A DNA stretch of 64,000 nt from Sinotaia quadrata (Eukaryota > Mollusca > Gastropoda > Architaenioglossa > Viviparidae): the NCBI GenBank assembly GCA_028829895.1, contig CM054179.1, positions 68,340,891 to 68,404,890 of the forward strand, written 5' to 3'. How positions within the stretch are numbered: the stretch's first letter is position 1; each line of letters begins with the position of its first letter. Both the position numbers and the translations under genes were made by a program. The notes beneath the pieces were generated by a model. That model saw only the letters and a list, made by a program, of their open reading frames with translations, was not told the DNA's origin and searched no databases. Below are positions 36,671-49,392 of the stretch, piece by piece.

Positions 36671-37084
36671 ACTATCACAATCAAATACAATAAAAGAGAC
36701 AAGAGTAAGGACAATAAGAAAAACTCCCAAATGACGAACACATTGGCATATCCTTAGCGAAAACACGCAGAAAGCTGTATAAATGCGGAATTAAATATGG
36801 AATGAGGGCGAAAGGAAAATAAATTTAAGTGAGGATAAACTGAAATACTTTAATTCGCAATGTTTAATATATAATAATTGTTACACTAACTTTAACGTAT
36901 GTGACCTTGTTCATTACTTTTCCATTAAATGAGAGTTTTTAGAAAAAAATATTTAACGTGTTGTAGAAGTAAGATTGCCGAATTAAGGCGCTTAAAATTA
37001 CTGAGTTTAAGGGCATCTCAACTGAACAGGAGTACAATATCTTAATACAAGAATTGGGTAGGTCAAAGGTCTAAGGTCAAAGAT
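36671..37084. other. Spacer upstream of the mariner relic
   Basis: AT-rich; may contain the 5' end of the transposon, but no terminal inverted repeat was found. Confidence 0.4.
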
Positions 37085-37790
37085 CGCTGCGAGAAGAGTG
37101 TTGACACCAGAACTCGACCGATTTCGTTAAATTTCAAAGGATTGTTTGGAGCGTCTTACGAAACATCTACACAATTTTCTGAGGAAAGTCGTCACTACGG
37201 ATGAGACATGGCCATACCACTACATTCCAGAGACAATAGAACAGTCAAAGCAGTGGAAACCCGCCCCCACCTCTGAAGAAGAAAAGTCTGTTGCATCAGT
37301 TGGCAAGGTTATAGCGCAAATTTTCTGGGATTTCAAGGGGATAGTAATGATCGATTATCTTCCAAAGGGCCAAACTATAACCGGAGAATACTACGTTAAC
37401 CAACTCCAGCAATCGCAAGAAACAATACTAAAAAACCGGCCAAGAATAGCCATGAAGGTGCTCTTCCATCACTATGATGGACCTCTCACACAACTCCAAT
37501 CCCGTTGGCCAAAATTCACTGGAACTTCAGCTTCAACTGTTACCCCTTACCCCAATTTCATTGGATTAGGCTCCATCGGACATTTTCCAGTTCAAAAAGC
37601 TCAAAATAATTTTTGGCCGGGAGGAATTTTTTCAATGAGTATAAAGATCCTTGCAGCAACAGAGAGCTTTTAACAGAGCTTAAGAAAACAGCATATAAGA
37701 AGTGAATGACTGCAATGGAGTACTGGTGGGCAAAGTGTGTTAGTGTACAAGGGACTCTGTAACAAGAAAACAATATTTAATTGAATATGA
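37085..37790 (+). pseudogene. Mariner-type transposase, decayed
   Basis: Remains of a Tc1/mariner-superfamily DDD transposase, which would cut and paste its own element in the nucleus. The readable frame has the helix-like start RRVLTPELDR, an in-frame stop, then CLERLTKHLHNFLRKVVTTD running into DETW, the first catalytic Asp of mariner proteins. SVGKVIAQIFWDFKGIVMID and YLPKGQTITGEYYVNQLQQ follow the mariner consensus. The second catalytic segment (LFHQDNAP in active relatives) is altered to LFHHYDGP and followed by a frame change. The third-Asp region survives only in another frame as SLD-stop-APSD. The C-terminal part beyond 37674 has further stops. Only about the C-terminal two thirds of the usual 340-odd residues is visible. 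Inactive. Confidence 0.88.
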
Positions 37791-37849
37791 TTGTTTCTGT
37801 CTCAGGACACAAACTTTTCAAACGCCCTCATATTCTTCTTACGCGTTCT

Positions 37850-37945
37850 CCCACAAGAAAACTAAAGTGTTGTGTCTTGTGTAGGCTACAATGTTTCCCA
37901 CAAGAAAATTAAAGTGTTGTGTCTTGTGTAGGCTACAATTTAAAT
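37850..37945. repeat. 47-bp duplication, 2 copies
   Basis: CCCACAAGAAAACTAAAGTG with TTGTGTCTTGTGTAGGCTAC follows at 37850 and 37897. Confidence 0.93.
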
Positions 37946-39075
37946 ACGAGCAGATGTGCTTTAAAAGATAAAATGCTTTGAAAGAAAATGGAAAAACAAC
38001 CGTGTATATATTCTACTATTCTAAGAAGCAATTTCAAAACACATTTTTAGCACATTTGTTGGACAGTCTGTTATTTCCAGTTTATAGTTTTAATCCGCCC
38101 TCCATTCCAGGAAGGTACATAACTGTTTTGTGATTAATAAAGGGCGATGCATAAGACGGAGACAAGGCAGATAGGAAGGATTAACAGGCTAGAATGGGGA
38201 TTAACTTGAGGTAAAGTTGATGACCAGACACATCTCTCTCTTTCACTGTTTATGAGCATAATTGCATTGCAGCACAAACCATTCTGTTTATCGTTCCCAG
38301 CGGATTGACTTAGGCGATATTACCCTGACAAATTTAAAAGCTACAGCCCCATTAACAGACTCCGGAGGATTTTGGTTTTTGATTCACTTGTAAGACATTC
38401 CTGTAGCAAAGGTTGTTTCTTTATTTTATTATCATTTTGCCTGCTAACTTTGCTAAGAAGACATATGTATTATAGGCATTTACATGTACTATCAAAACAA
38501 GTATGCAACTGTTCATTGGTCAGGAAATGATAAACTAAGCGAAGAGAGAAATTTTATAATAGGCATTAATTTTATAATTTTATAATAGGCATTAGATACT
38601 ACTTTGGAAATAATTATGCAGTTATTCATCAATCAGGAAAATATAATACATCTTTAAGTAAATCATATCAATGTGCCAAAAGTGCAATTCTCACAAGTTA
38701 AGGTTACTCATTGCAGTACCTGTTCATTTAAAATACAAGTTAATGTAGGCCACTGGTCTGAGTAGATATTTATTTAAATTTCTCACTTAACAAATCGAAT
38801 TCAAGTGGAAATATTCATTTGGAGCAGACTGAATACTGAAGTTCGAATTAAAAAAATTGCAGCAAATAATATAATTGAAAAATTAATTCGCATACATCAC
38901 AAAAATTACATTAGCGTTCAAAGACGGACAATGGTCTTAGAATGCTCTCCGCTCATTTCGGAGAACAGGTAATTTGGACACTCAAAAGCGACAGTATGGC
39001 GCATAGACATTTTAAAAAAAATCAAAATAGCAAAGTAAGTGATCACACAATAATGATCCTCCAACAGACAACTCA
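37946..39075. other. Anonymous AT-rich spacer
   Basis: Short local duplication ATTTTATAATAGGCATTA at about 38550-38595. No gene was seen. Confidence 0.5.
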
Positions 39076-40565
39076 TCACTCACCTGCCGATATGCTGGCG
39101 CTGTAAACGTTTTATTTCTTCAACAACATTTAAGATAAACATTCACGGTCATACAATCTTTCCGTAGGTGGAAACTTCTTACTAAAGGAGAAGACAAATC
39201 CGTATTAATCTATATTTAGCGAGCTCCTATCCACCCACTTTCTTCTCCTACATAAGATTATCAATTAGTGTAAGAAGGTCAATAAATTTAACAAAAAAAA
39301 TATTAAATCAACAATTATACATACAATGACAAATACAATGAAAAGGATTACTCAACATCAATATTTCCATGAAACAAAATTTGCATAATTCTTATATTCA
39401 CAGTCTTATACTAAAATAGAATTCAGTAATATGTCAAAACAAATCACAGGATAGTCGTATCAGAGAACATAAATGGAGTTATTAGAGATAAGCGATAATA
39501 ATTTTACATAGCCTTATTTAAGTGCTGTCTCAATAGTAATTTTGTGCACTTTTGCAACGACACAAATTATTGCAGCAATTATTAGGCCAGCTCCACGTGC
39601 CTCACTTGCATGCTGAAGAAACACTATTCTACTACTTAGAGTTAACCAGGACACTTCTTTTCGCCATGTCAACTCTTTTAAACAGGGCAATAAATTAGCA
39701 ATGTCCAGCAACTAGAAATTGTTCATATAGTTCACATATCTTGCTGCTACACATCAGTAGAATGCAATGCGTTCTTAGACCTACATGCCGTTCCCACCTT
39801 TACCATGGCCGGTTGTAGTGGTTTACAACCAGTAAACCAGGAGGTTCAAATCAAACTATGAAATGAAAATGAAAAGGTTACTTGTCTCTGCAAAATATAA
39901 GCAGAGAATAAATGCTAAGCTTCCAGTTTATTGCTTTATAACTGCATTCTTTCTTACATTCCAGTCTCAGCTTACAGTTTCCTGCAATGGTATTTATTAG
40001 CCTGATAACCGAACACAGCAACACAGCATTATAAATACAGTATATCAAAATAATGTCAAGTTATTAGTACACAATATGTGAGCAGCTTAGTTCAAACTTT
40101 TGTAGAAATAAAAGTCATCTCACATAGTACATCTGGTAAAATGACAAGTATATCATAACAATAACGAAAATGCATGAAATATTTCTAAGTCCATTCTCTC
40201 TCAACCAGTCACTTTAACTTATCATCAAGCTAATGGCTTCCTTTCAAAATTGGACTTTTCTTTGCCACTTCATATTCATAGTGATTAGACAGTATATTTC
40301 TTTACTGCAAGTAAACTTTTTAAAATCTCAGCCCATTGGCTGGCCTCTTTCTCGCAAATAATAACCATTGGATAATAAAGCCACTCACTAGTTTGCCTTA
40401 CATCAACAAATTCTAGCACAATATCGCTTCGAGCGTTTACTTCAACTCATACATTTTCAAAAATAAAATCATAAAGAGTGACCAAGGTCGGGACACTCTG
40501 ATAATTAAAAGCTTATATAACAATTACATTTTAAAATAGGGAGAGGCAAATTTACTCCACCACAG
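39076..40565 (-). mobile_element. Interspersed element family, copy C (right end truncated)
   Basis: Minus-strand orientation. On that strand it starts TGTGGTGGAGTAAATTTGCC and runs to the CAGCGCCAGCATATCGGCAG block, where the similarity to copies D and E stops, so the last roughly 130 bp are missing. It keeps the ACCTTATGT-type, AGTAAGAAGTTTCCACCTAC and GGTTTACTGGTTGTAAACCA landmarks. Non-coding. Confidence 0.75.
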
Positions 40566-40752
40566 TTTACTATTTACGTGTGTTTATCTGCCCTAAGACA
40601 CAAAGGTATAACACAAAGAGTGATGTTTACATGTATTGTATTGCTTCCTGTGAGCTTGTGACCACCTGCTTTAAGACAAACAGGCTATAATTTCATTATT
40701 TGTGTTTGTGTCTCTGCATAAGAAGTAATGTTTGTATGTGTTGTATTGTTTG

Positions 40753-40790
<38 letters not shown>

Positions 40791-41090
40791 CCACCTGCCC
40801 ACAGATTTAGTACAAAGCGTTGAGTACTAATCTCCGTGGTGTCAATGTGGCGATTAACTGTGCTGCCTGAAGTATGAGATTCAAATAGCTCACTGTTTAA
40901 TTCCCCACTCCTACCCAAGGTAATATTTCCCTTTATTAAGGAACACTTGTCTGCGCCAGCCTCACAAAATCAGCAAATCTCGAAACGGACGAGTTATGTC
41001 CCCTCCATTCCCATTTCCAATGGATAGTTTCCCTAAAAATAAATACAAATAAAAAGTGAGAAAACGAGAATATGTAAAACTCTATCATTC
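40566..41090. other. Spacer with a (GT)n tract
   Basis: GT dinucleotides at 40755-40790. The surrounding CTGCTTTAAGACA/CTGCCCTAAGACACA phrases hint at an old duplication. The minus frame of 77 codons crosses the GT tract and is not a gene. Confidence 0.6.
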
Positions 41091-41347
41091 TAGCAAAAGA
41101 ATTACAATCGCAGTAATTTGTAATTTTTTTTAAATAAAAAAGAAAAATTTATAAAAATATCAATTCGTATAGTAATTGTACAAGTTTTATAAAAAGGAAA
41201 TTTAAATCGTATAGTAATTTTTCTACGACACAAAAAATATTAATTATTAATTCTTATAGTAATTTGTCTACGATGCAAATATGTCAATTCGTACAGTAAT
41301 TCGTACATTTAAAAAATAAAATTTAAATGTACAAAAATGATAATTCG
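41091..41347. repeat. AT-rich degenerate minisatellite, left part
   Basis: Units of about 55-65 bp contain AATTCGTATAGTAATTTGTA then runs of T and TATAAAAA. The same array resumes at 42715, on the other side of element copy D. Confidence 0.8.
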
Positions 41348-41348
41348 G

Positions 41349-42708
41349 TTATGCCAACGCCACTTCAATAATGATTATGATTTTATTAAATAATTATCCA
41401 TAACTAATTACAAATAATGATAATCTTAATTTATGCTATTAATAATTCTCCAGAAGACACCACTCGTTTCTCTCACTTGGCGGATATGCAGGCGCTGTAA
41501 ACGTTTTCCCTCTATCACAACATTAAAGATAAACATTTACTGTCGCACAATATTTCCATAGAGGAAAACGTCTTACTACAGGAGAAGGCAAACCCGTCTT
41601 TAATGTATAGTTAAAAAGCCACCATCAGCCCAATTTCTTCTCCAACATAAGGTTATCAATAATTTATGTGTAAGAAGGTCAATAAATTTAAAATCAATAA
41701 TCAAATATACATATTCCAAACACAATGAAAAAGATTACTTGACATCAATATTTTCATGAAACCACATTTGAATAATTTTTATACTACACAGAGTTATATC
41801 CTAAAATACAATTCAACAATTTAGTGTCAATACAAATCACTGGATAGTCCATATCAGAAAACAGAAATGGAATTATTAGAGAAAGCAATTATAGCTTCCA
41901 TGTAACCTTGTATAGGCGATCCTGCAATGTCCTTTTCCTGCTCTGTTCATATCAGTGTCATAAGTTTATTTGCCACATAAACACATGTTTCTCTTCTTAC
42001 TAGAAACTGATTCACTGATATTCTCTCAAAGTTAACCTGGGCAATTATTCGCATACCAGCTCCTTCAAGCAGAACTACAACTGTAGCAATTTTCCAGTAA
42101 CTTCCTTGAAACAGAAATTGTTCAGTGTAGTCAGCTTACTATGACACCATACATCAATGGAGTGAAGTGTATTCTTGCACTTACACATTGCAGTAGTTGC
42201 TTCCTGCATCTACCACAGTCGAATGGGTTCATAATTTGTAGAAATAATAGTCTACTCATAAAATAATCTCTACATGAAATGAACATATAATTATTCAATT
42301 GCAAAAGTGCATGAAATACCTCTAAGTCCATTATCTCTCAAACATTTAATTAACTCACCATTAAACTAACAACTACCTTTCATGACTGGACTTTTGTACA
42401 CCAAATTGAATTGATCAGACAATAGAATTCTCTACAGCACGTAAACGTTTTGTTCTCAGCCCATTGGCCTGTCTCGTTTCTGTAAATCTTAACCATTGGA
42501 TAATAAAATCTACTTATAATAGTTGGAACTGGCTTGCTTTACATCATCCATTTCTAGCATATTCTCAACTGGAATGTTTACTTCAACTCTGACACTTACA
42601 AAAATACCATTATAAGGAGGGCACAAGATCGGGTTACTTTGACAATTTAACAATTTATATAACAAGTAAGTTTAGAAATAGGGACAGGCAAATTTACTCC
42701 ACCACACA
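41349..42708 (-). mobile_element. Interspersed element family, copy D (best delimited)
   Basis: About 1.36 kb in minus orientation, embedded in a degenerate minisatellite, so its borders stand out. On the minus strand the left end is TGTGGTGGAGTAAATTTGCC and the right end is near GAAGTGGCGTTGGCATAA. Internally it has the AAAGTAACCCGATCTTGTGC block, GAAACGAGACAGGCCAATGG and the AGCGCCTGCATATCCGCCAA block shared with copies C, E and F. There is no open frame above 66 codons and no transposase similarity. Confidence 0.8.
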
Positions 42709-42711
42709 TTC

Positions 42712-43085
42712 ATAAATTGATTTCTCCACTGTACAAAAATGTCAATTCGTAGATTAATTTGTACAATTTTTATAAAATTGAAATATACAAAAAATTTAAT
42801 TCGTATAGTAAATTGTGCACGATACAAAAACGTTAATTGGTTTAGTAAGTTGCATATTTTTTTTTATAAAATGGAAATATACAAAAATGTCTATTCGTAG
42901 AATAATTTAAACAATTTTTATAAAATAAAAATGTACAAAATGTTAATTCATACAGTAAAATTTAATTTTTTTAAAAGTGAAAATGAAATTAACAAAAATG
43001 TTCATTCATTTAGTATTATACATTTTTTAAAAATAAAATTGAAATGTATACTAATTCGTATACCTATTTGTCCACGATACAAAAA
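42712..43085. repeat. AT-rich degenerate minisatellite, right part
   Basis: Continues the repeat of 41091-41347: TACAAAAATGTCAATTCGTA then ATTTGTACAATTTTTATAAA, about six diverged copies. Confidence 0.8.
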
Positions 43086-43850
43086 CGTATTAACATTCTC
43101 TGCTCAGGATGGAAGTCTAAGGGAAGTAAATACACTCAAGCAAAATTCCTGCCAGAGAACAAGATTATTCGCCCATTGATTATGCCTGTCCACAGTAGCA
43201 AACTTCGTACATGTATTATAATTCTGAAATTCTATGATGACAATTTCTTTTAGTCATATTGCACATTTAGCGTAATAGAAAATATTTTCTTTCAGTTCAT
43301 CAACAATCCTTACTATTATCGCTAATACAGAAAGTAAAATTTAGAAAAAAAGACATTTGGTTAAATGAGATATATGAAAAATTAGTCTGGCATTAAAGCA
43401 TATATAGGTCATGAAGTAATTTGTCACGTTAGTTACAATGTTACACAAACAAATCAACATCACTTGATTAATATGTCACATTACAATTTTCCACCTATTA
43501 TTTAGCATGTCGCGTTACAATTTGTCACGTATCTTCTTAACATGTCGCAATGTGGATCGTGTTAAAAATAATTAAATAAAATATTTTTCCTGAACCAAGT
43601 GAATTCAAGCATTTCAGGATGTGGCTTTGTCATGTAAGCTATTTATTAAACTGTACAATATTTATTTATTTCAGAAAGTAAGATCTCGTTGTATAGAAAA
43701 AGATTTAGTCAAAAGTATCAGTTAACGCTATCACTAATTGACTAATAATAAATAAAGCACTGTTTTTTTTATAAATAAAATTAAAATCCCTCATATGTAA
43801 TCTTCAAACCCAGTGAAAGTTATTAGATGTGGAACAGTGAATTGCAATGA
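43086..43850. other. Anonymous spacer
   Basis: Contains several GTCACGTT/GTCGCGTTACAATTTGTCA phrases at 43415-43560, probably an eroded repeat. No gene was seen. Confidence 0.5.
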
Positions 43851-43852
43851 AA

Positions 43853-44120
43853 ACAGTACATACATAAATACAGACGTACAGACGTACATATAAACATACA
43901 CACGTACATACGTACATACAGACGTACATACATACATACGTATATACATACATACATACAAACATACGTACAGTCATACATACGTACATACGTACATACG
44001 TAATAAGTACAGACGTACAATCAGACGTACATACATATATGCATGCATACGTACATACATACATAAAGACATATATACAGACGTACATATCTACATAATA
44101 CCTACCTACTTACATACATA
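43853..44120. repeat. (ACGTACAT)/(ACATACAT) microsatellite
   Basis: Tetranucleotide ACAT and ACGT/AGACGT units are intermixed. Minus-strand Tyr-Val-Cys-Met frames are by-products. Confidence 0.95.
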
Positions 44121-44260
44121 TACATACTATACACGTTGGCACAAGACACGAAAAGGGGTAAGGGAAATAACTGCATTAGAGCATGATGGACAAGAGTTAG
44201 TTCAAACTTCCCCTTGTTTACTCACAATAGCTAAATGTGAATCTTGCTTAGGAAATTTTA

Positions 44261-44430
<170 letters not shown>

Positions 44431-44940
44431 ATTTGGTGTATCCTTTCTACATCTATTCATCACCAGTCGACAGTTTTTCAGTGTGTCTGTATGCTAGTCA
44501 AATTTGTGTCTCTTATAACTTGAATTCAGTTTGATATGTGTAATGAAATTAACTTTGGTACAATTGGTGGACAGAATAAATTGCATTTAGTTTTATATAG
44601 CAAGAAAGCCTTCACAAGATTGTAGTAAATTTTGTGTAATGAATTTTAAACATCCAAGAACATTACCATAACTGAGCGACAGACAGAGATAAAATAAGAT
44701 GCATAAGCAGAAACAGAGACAATGAGAAAGAAAGAGACAGAGAAATTTAAACAATTGTCACATTGTAAAGAGCAAGTTTGTTAAACAAAATGTACTGTTG
44801 TTAGGCGATCCTCAACGCTCAATGGACCATGCTAATATGAGAGACACAAGCTGGACGTGGTCTTCTGTTACAATGTGATCAGTGTAGTTCAGGAATGTAG
44901 AACTTAAAAAAAAGATTTTTGGCCATGCGGCCATTCAAGG
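44431..44940. other. Anonymous spacer
   Basis: Unique AT-rich DNA with a purine-rich patch (44690-44750). No gene was seen. Confidence 0.5.
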
Positions 44941-44941
44941 C

Positions 44942-46378
44942 GTGGATGAGTAAATTTACCTATCCTTATACATTTAATTGTTGTATAAATTATTAAATGT
45001 CAAAGTGACCCGACCTTCTGCGCTGCTTGTGATGATATTTTTGGAGTAAACGGATCTGATAGGGAGTGTGCTAGAAACTTGCTGATGTAATCTAAACCAG
45101 TATTAGATGGGTGAGTAGTTTTTATTATCCAATGGTTAAGATTTACAAGAACGAGACCAGCCAATCGGCTGAGATCAAACGTTTACCTACTGTAAAGAAT
45201 TATATTGTCAAATCACTTTGGTGTGGCAAGAAGTCCCGTCATGAAAGGCGGTCTTAGCTTAATGGTGAGTTAACTGACATATTGAGAGAGAATGGAGTAT
45301 TTCATTCGTTTTGCTATTGATATGTTTTACCTGTGCTTTGCGTAGAGATGTATTGTGTGAGCAGATTATTATTTGTACAAATTGTGAAATATAATGCGTA
45401 TATGTTATATGCTAAAGACTTGATTTTGATTCTAGTGAACCTGTTCATAAACTATTATGCTGTAAGTGTGTATCGGGCTAATAAATAATGTTGCAGGAAA
45501 TGGTAAGTTGACACATGAAAATAGGAAATAATGGAGCTAAAAATGAATAAACTGGAAACTTAGTGTTTGTTCCCTGATTATATTTTATAGGGAATAAGCA
45601 GCCTTTTGTTGTTTTACCTAGATCTCCTGGTTTACTGATTTATAAACTGTTTAAACCATGGTAGACACGTGTGTAAGGGTAAGGAATATACTTCACTCTG
45701 TTGATATATGGTGGCAAAGTATGCTGACTACATCGTGGAATTTCTGGCTCAGGGAAGTTACTTGAAATTGCTACAGTTTTTCTGCTTGAGGGTGCTAATA
45801 CATCAGAGCAACAGATTAACCTCGAGAAAATAGAGACTCATCAATATTCTACAGCATGTGAGGGCAATGTTTTACACCAAGTGAGGGCAATGTTTTACAC
45901 CATGTGAGGGCAATGTTTAACACCATGTGAGGGCAATGTTTTACACCATGTGAGGGCAATGTTTTACATCATGTGAGGGCAATGTTGTACACCATGTGAG
46001 GGCAATGTTCTACAATGTGCGAGGGAAACACGTAGAACTGACAGTAATAACGTGTACAATAAATTGTAACTTTGTTATGAAAAGCAGGCAAAAAACTATT
46101 TCTGCTTTGCCTAGACAGGATTATGTAGAAAGTATTATCAATTTATCTCTATTAACTCCGTTTCTGTTCTCTGATAAGAACTATAATGTGATTTGTCTTT
46201 AACTTTGGGGAAGAGAGAACACTTTTACAGTGCCCGCATATCCGCCAAGTGAGAGAGACGAGTGATGTCTTCTGGATATTTATTAATAACATAAATTAAA
46301 ATTCTTACCACTTGTAATTAGTAATTGTTGATTAATTATTAATGATAATCATAACCATTAACTAGGTGGCGTCAGCGT
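44942..46378 (+). mobile_element. Interspersed element family, copy E
   Basis: Plus orientation. The left end is diverged (GATGAGTAAATTTACCTATC). Landmarks are AAAGTGACCCGACCTTCTGC, GTATCGGGCTAATAAATAAT, TCTCCTGGTTTACTGATTTA and GCATATCCGCCAAGTGAGAG; it ends near GGTGGCGTCAGCGTCACAC. A private 23-bp array is inserted. Non-coding. Confidence 0.78.
45850..46020. repeat. 23-bp tandem repeat, about 7 copies, inside element copy E
   Basis: The unit is GTGAGGGCAATGTTTTACAC plus CAT. Copies start at 45858, 45881 and so on. Confidence 0.96.
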
Positions 46379-46395
46379 CACACAAGGAAATCGTA

Positions 46396-46678
46396 CTCAT
46401 ACATAACTGTGGGAGAAATTTCAGTTTAAACTCAAGTCTATAAACAAACACTGTCATAACTGTGGGAGAAATTTCAGTTTAAACTCAGGTCTATAAACAA
46501 ACACTGTCATAACTGTGGGAGAAATTTCAGTTTAAACTCAAGTCTATAAACAAACACTGTCATAACTGTGGGAGAAATTTCAGTTTAAACTCAGGTCTAT
46601 AAACAAACACTGTCAATACTGTGGGAGAAATTTCAGTTTAAACTCAGGTCTATAAACAAACACTGTCAATACTGCTTT
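46396..46678. repeat. 53-bp tandem repeat, 5 copies
   Basis: The unit contains CATAACTGTGGGAGAAATTT and CAGTTTAAACTCAGGTCTAT. It begins within about 20 bp of the right end of element copy E. Confidence 0.96.
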
Positions 46679-47240
46679 CACCTCTTCTAATGGCACTCGC
46701 TTCCGTTTCCAGACGAGAGACACCCACAAGAGCAAGACCTCTTAAATCACAAGCGTCCTTGTTCGATGGAGTGAAAGATAATGACCTTGACTCTAAGGCA
46801 CTGTTCTCTAACTGAGAATCACAGGTTCATAACAATCTGTTGGAAATCTCAACAGGAAATTCCTTGATTCTCCTCTATCACCTCCCACCAATCCCCAGAT
46901 GATGATGGTGGATTTTGTGCTTTAACCTTGAGATATGGAGACCGTTTTTGGCACTTCGAAATTGTCAAAGGGCGGACAACTGTCATATTGTTCTATCAGA
47001 ATTTTACATGAAATGTAAACTCGATATCAAAATTGCAGCTAGAGATGAAGAAATGTCACGCCTTATCCCCGCCCACAGCCACATGTGAATCCTTCCTAAA
47101 GCTATAGTATTTTCTTCGTGCTCACACCCGACTGAGAAATTAAAAAAAAACTGTCGAAAGAACTTGTGAGACTCTAAGGAACATTTGGTTTTAATACACT
47201 TGCGACATGGAACTGAGTTTTTGTGAACAGACGTCAGGAG
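46679..47240. other. Unique, less AT-rich spacer
   Basis: A strong acceptor-like sequence (CGCTTCCGTTTCCAG, ending near 46713) is followed by a plus frame open for about 35 codons to a TGA at about 46815. No start, domain or conservation can be shown, so it is recorded only as a region where an exon is possible. Confidence 0.35.
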
Positions 47241-47242
47241 CA

Positions 47243-47660
47243 GGGTTGACGAGAACAGATATAAGGAGCTGAATTTATGAGAACAGATGTAAGAAGCTGA
47301 ATTTATGAGAACAGATGTAAGGAGCTGAGTTTATGAGAACAGATATACAGAGCTGAGTTTATGAGAACAGATGTAAGGAGCTGAATTTATGAGAACAGAT
47401 GTAAGGAGCTGAATTTATGAGAACAGATGTAAGGAGCTGAATTTATGAGAACAGATGTAAGGAGCTGAATTTATGAGAACAGATGTAAGGAGCTGAATTT
47501 ATGAGAACAGATGTAAGGAGCTGAGTTTATGAGAACAGATGTAAGGAGCTGAATTTATGAGAACAGATGTAAGGAGCTGAATTTATGAGAACATATGTAA
47601 GGAGCTGAGTTTATGAGAACAGATGTAAGGAGCTGAGTTTATGAGAACAGATGTAAGTCA
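47243..47660. repeat. 28-bp tandem repeat, about 14 copies
   Basis: The unit is GAGAACAGATGTAAGGAGCT plus GAATTTAT, with AATTT and AGTTT variants interspersed. Confidence 0.97.
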
Positions 47661-47924
47661 GTGTGCCTGATGTATTGAACCATAATGAGTGTACCTGAAG
47701 TAATGAAAAATACCAAAAATGCTTCTCAAAATTTTAACCATCTTTTGTATAATTAAATTTTAAAAAATAACTGAAACTGCTTGTAGTAAGAAATATATCA
47801 TCACACATACTGTGTATTTCAAATTAAGTAGAAGCCAAGATTGAAATTCACATTTGACCTCAGCACGAACCTATTCCAACACGCATGACATTTTTGTACT
47901 TTATCATACACAACAGAGGTTCCT

Positions 47925-48470
47925 TACATAAATTTAATATACATATATACATTTTCACCAATACAGCTTTGTTTTTATCATTCACATTGCACAGGTTCCT
48001 TTCATAAATCTAATGTATATCTTTACTTTTTCATCAATACATCTCTTTATCATGCACAACGCACAGGTTCCTTTCATAAATTTAATGTATGTCTTTACGT
48101 TTTCATCAATACATCTCTTTATCATGCACAACGCACAAGTTCCTTTCATAAATCTAATGTATATCTTTACTTTTTCATCAATACATCTCTTTATCATGCA
48201 CAGTGCACAGGTTCCATACATTAATCTAGATATACATATTTATTTTTGTCCACAAATACATTTTTGTTCTTCATCATACACAACAGAGGTTCCTTATATA
48301 AATCTAATATACAAATATATTTTTCACCAATACATTTTTGCTCTTTATCATACACAGCAGAAATTCCTTACATAAATCTAATGTATACATGGCTTTTTTC
48401 AGTTAATAATTCTTTTATTTTATCATACACGTATTCACTGTTTGCCGTCAACTATAGCATAAAATCAACA
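47925..48470. repeat. 72-bp tandem repeat, 3 good and about 3 diverged copies
   Basis: The unit contains CAGGTTCCTTTCATAAATCT and TCATCAATACATCTCTTTAT. The copies at 47994, 48066 and 48138 are nearly identical; outer copies toward 47925 and 48460 are diverged. The 24-residue frames on both strands result from the unit being a multiple of three. Confidence 0.92.
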
Positions 48471-49170
48471 TATATGTTCTGTTCTGTAATATTCTTTTCT
48501 GTTCATATTTTAGCAAAAAATACTAAATGTTGTTTACTAAATTGAATATATTTTCTTTAATATATTTTGTTCTGTTAATATTTCTTTTTTTACTAATATT
48601 CTTTCTACATTTATTTACTTTAAAAATCATTAATAATTTCTCATTCCTTGAAGCAAAGTTTATGATTTTAGCATCTGTTAGTTAGTAGGTATGCTACTTA
48701 TTAGGCAGAAATTAATGAAAGTCAGTTGTATGATATGTGTATCGGCAGTCAGCGCTACTGTATAGTAAGTAAAGGGTCTCAGTAAAGGAGCCACTCTGAT
48801 TTATTTGAATTAACCGCCAATAGATGGAAAACTTACCGTGTTTCCTGTAAAGGATAAATGGTCAATGTACGTTGTATTTGTAATACGATAATGATTGAAA
48901 GCTGGATGAATGAATGAAATCTTCTAGTGACACTTCCTTATATACTAGTTAACATAGTAGTCTTAGAACTGTTATATTTTCTTGTTGTGAACACGTTTAG
49001 TAGCATGATTAATAAACCTGTGCTTTTGCCAATATTTAAACTATAGAATGGACTCTAGAACTCTGAATCAGCCGAATTTGAGCACATAATTAATTCTGCA
49101 TTTTATTTTATTTCACTTAATATTTGATTCCCCGTACTTTATTTATTAATATAAGTTGTAGTTTTCTTGT
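48471..49170. other. Anonymous AT-rich spacer
   Basis: TATTCTTTT/ATATTTTGTTCTGTTAATAT phrases recur near 48480-48610 as a loose repeat. No gene was seen. Confidence 0.5.
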
Positions 49171-49174
49171 TGCT

Positions 49175-49392
49175 CTTTTTGTCGTGTGATTTCCCTTCAT
49201 TTGTGTCGTGTGATTTCTCTTCATTTGTGACGTGTGATTTCTCTTCATGTTTGTGACGTGTGATTTCTCTTCATGTTTGTGACGTGTGATTTCTCTTCAT
49301 TTTTGTGACGTGTGATTTCTCTTCATGTCTGTGACGTGTGATCTCTCTTCATTTTTGTGACGTGTGATTTCTCTTCATGTTTGTGACGTGTT
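49175..49392. repeat. 24-27-bp tandem repeat, about 8 copies
   Basis: The unit is GTGACGTGTGATTTCTCTTC plus ATGTTT, with small length variation. Confidence 0.94.
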
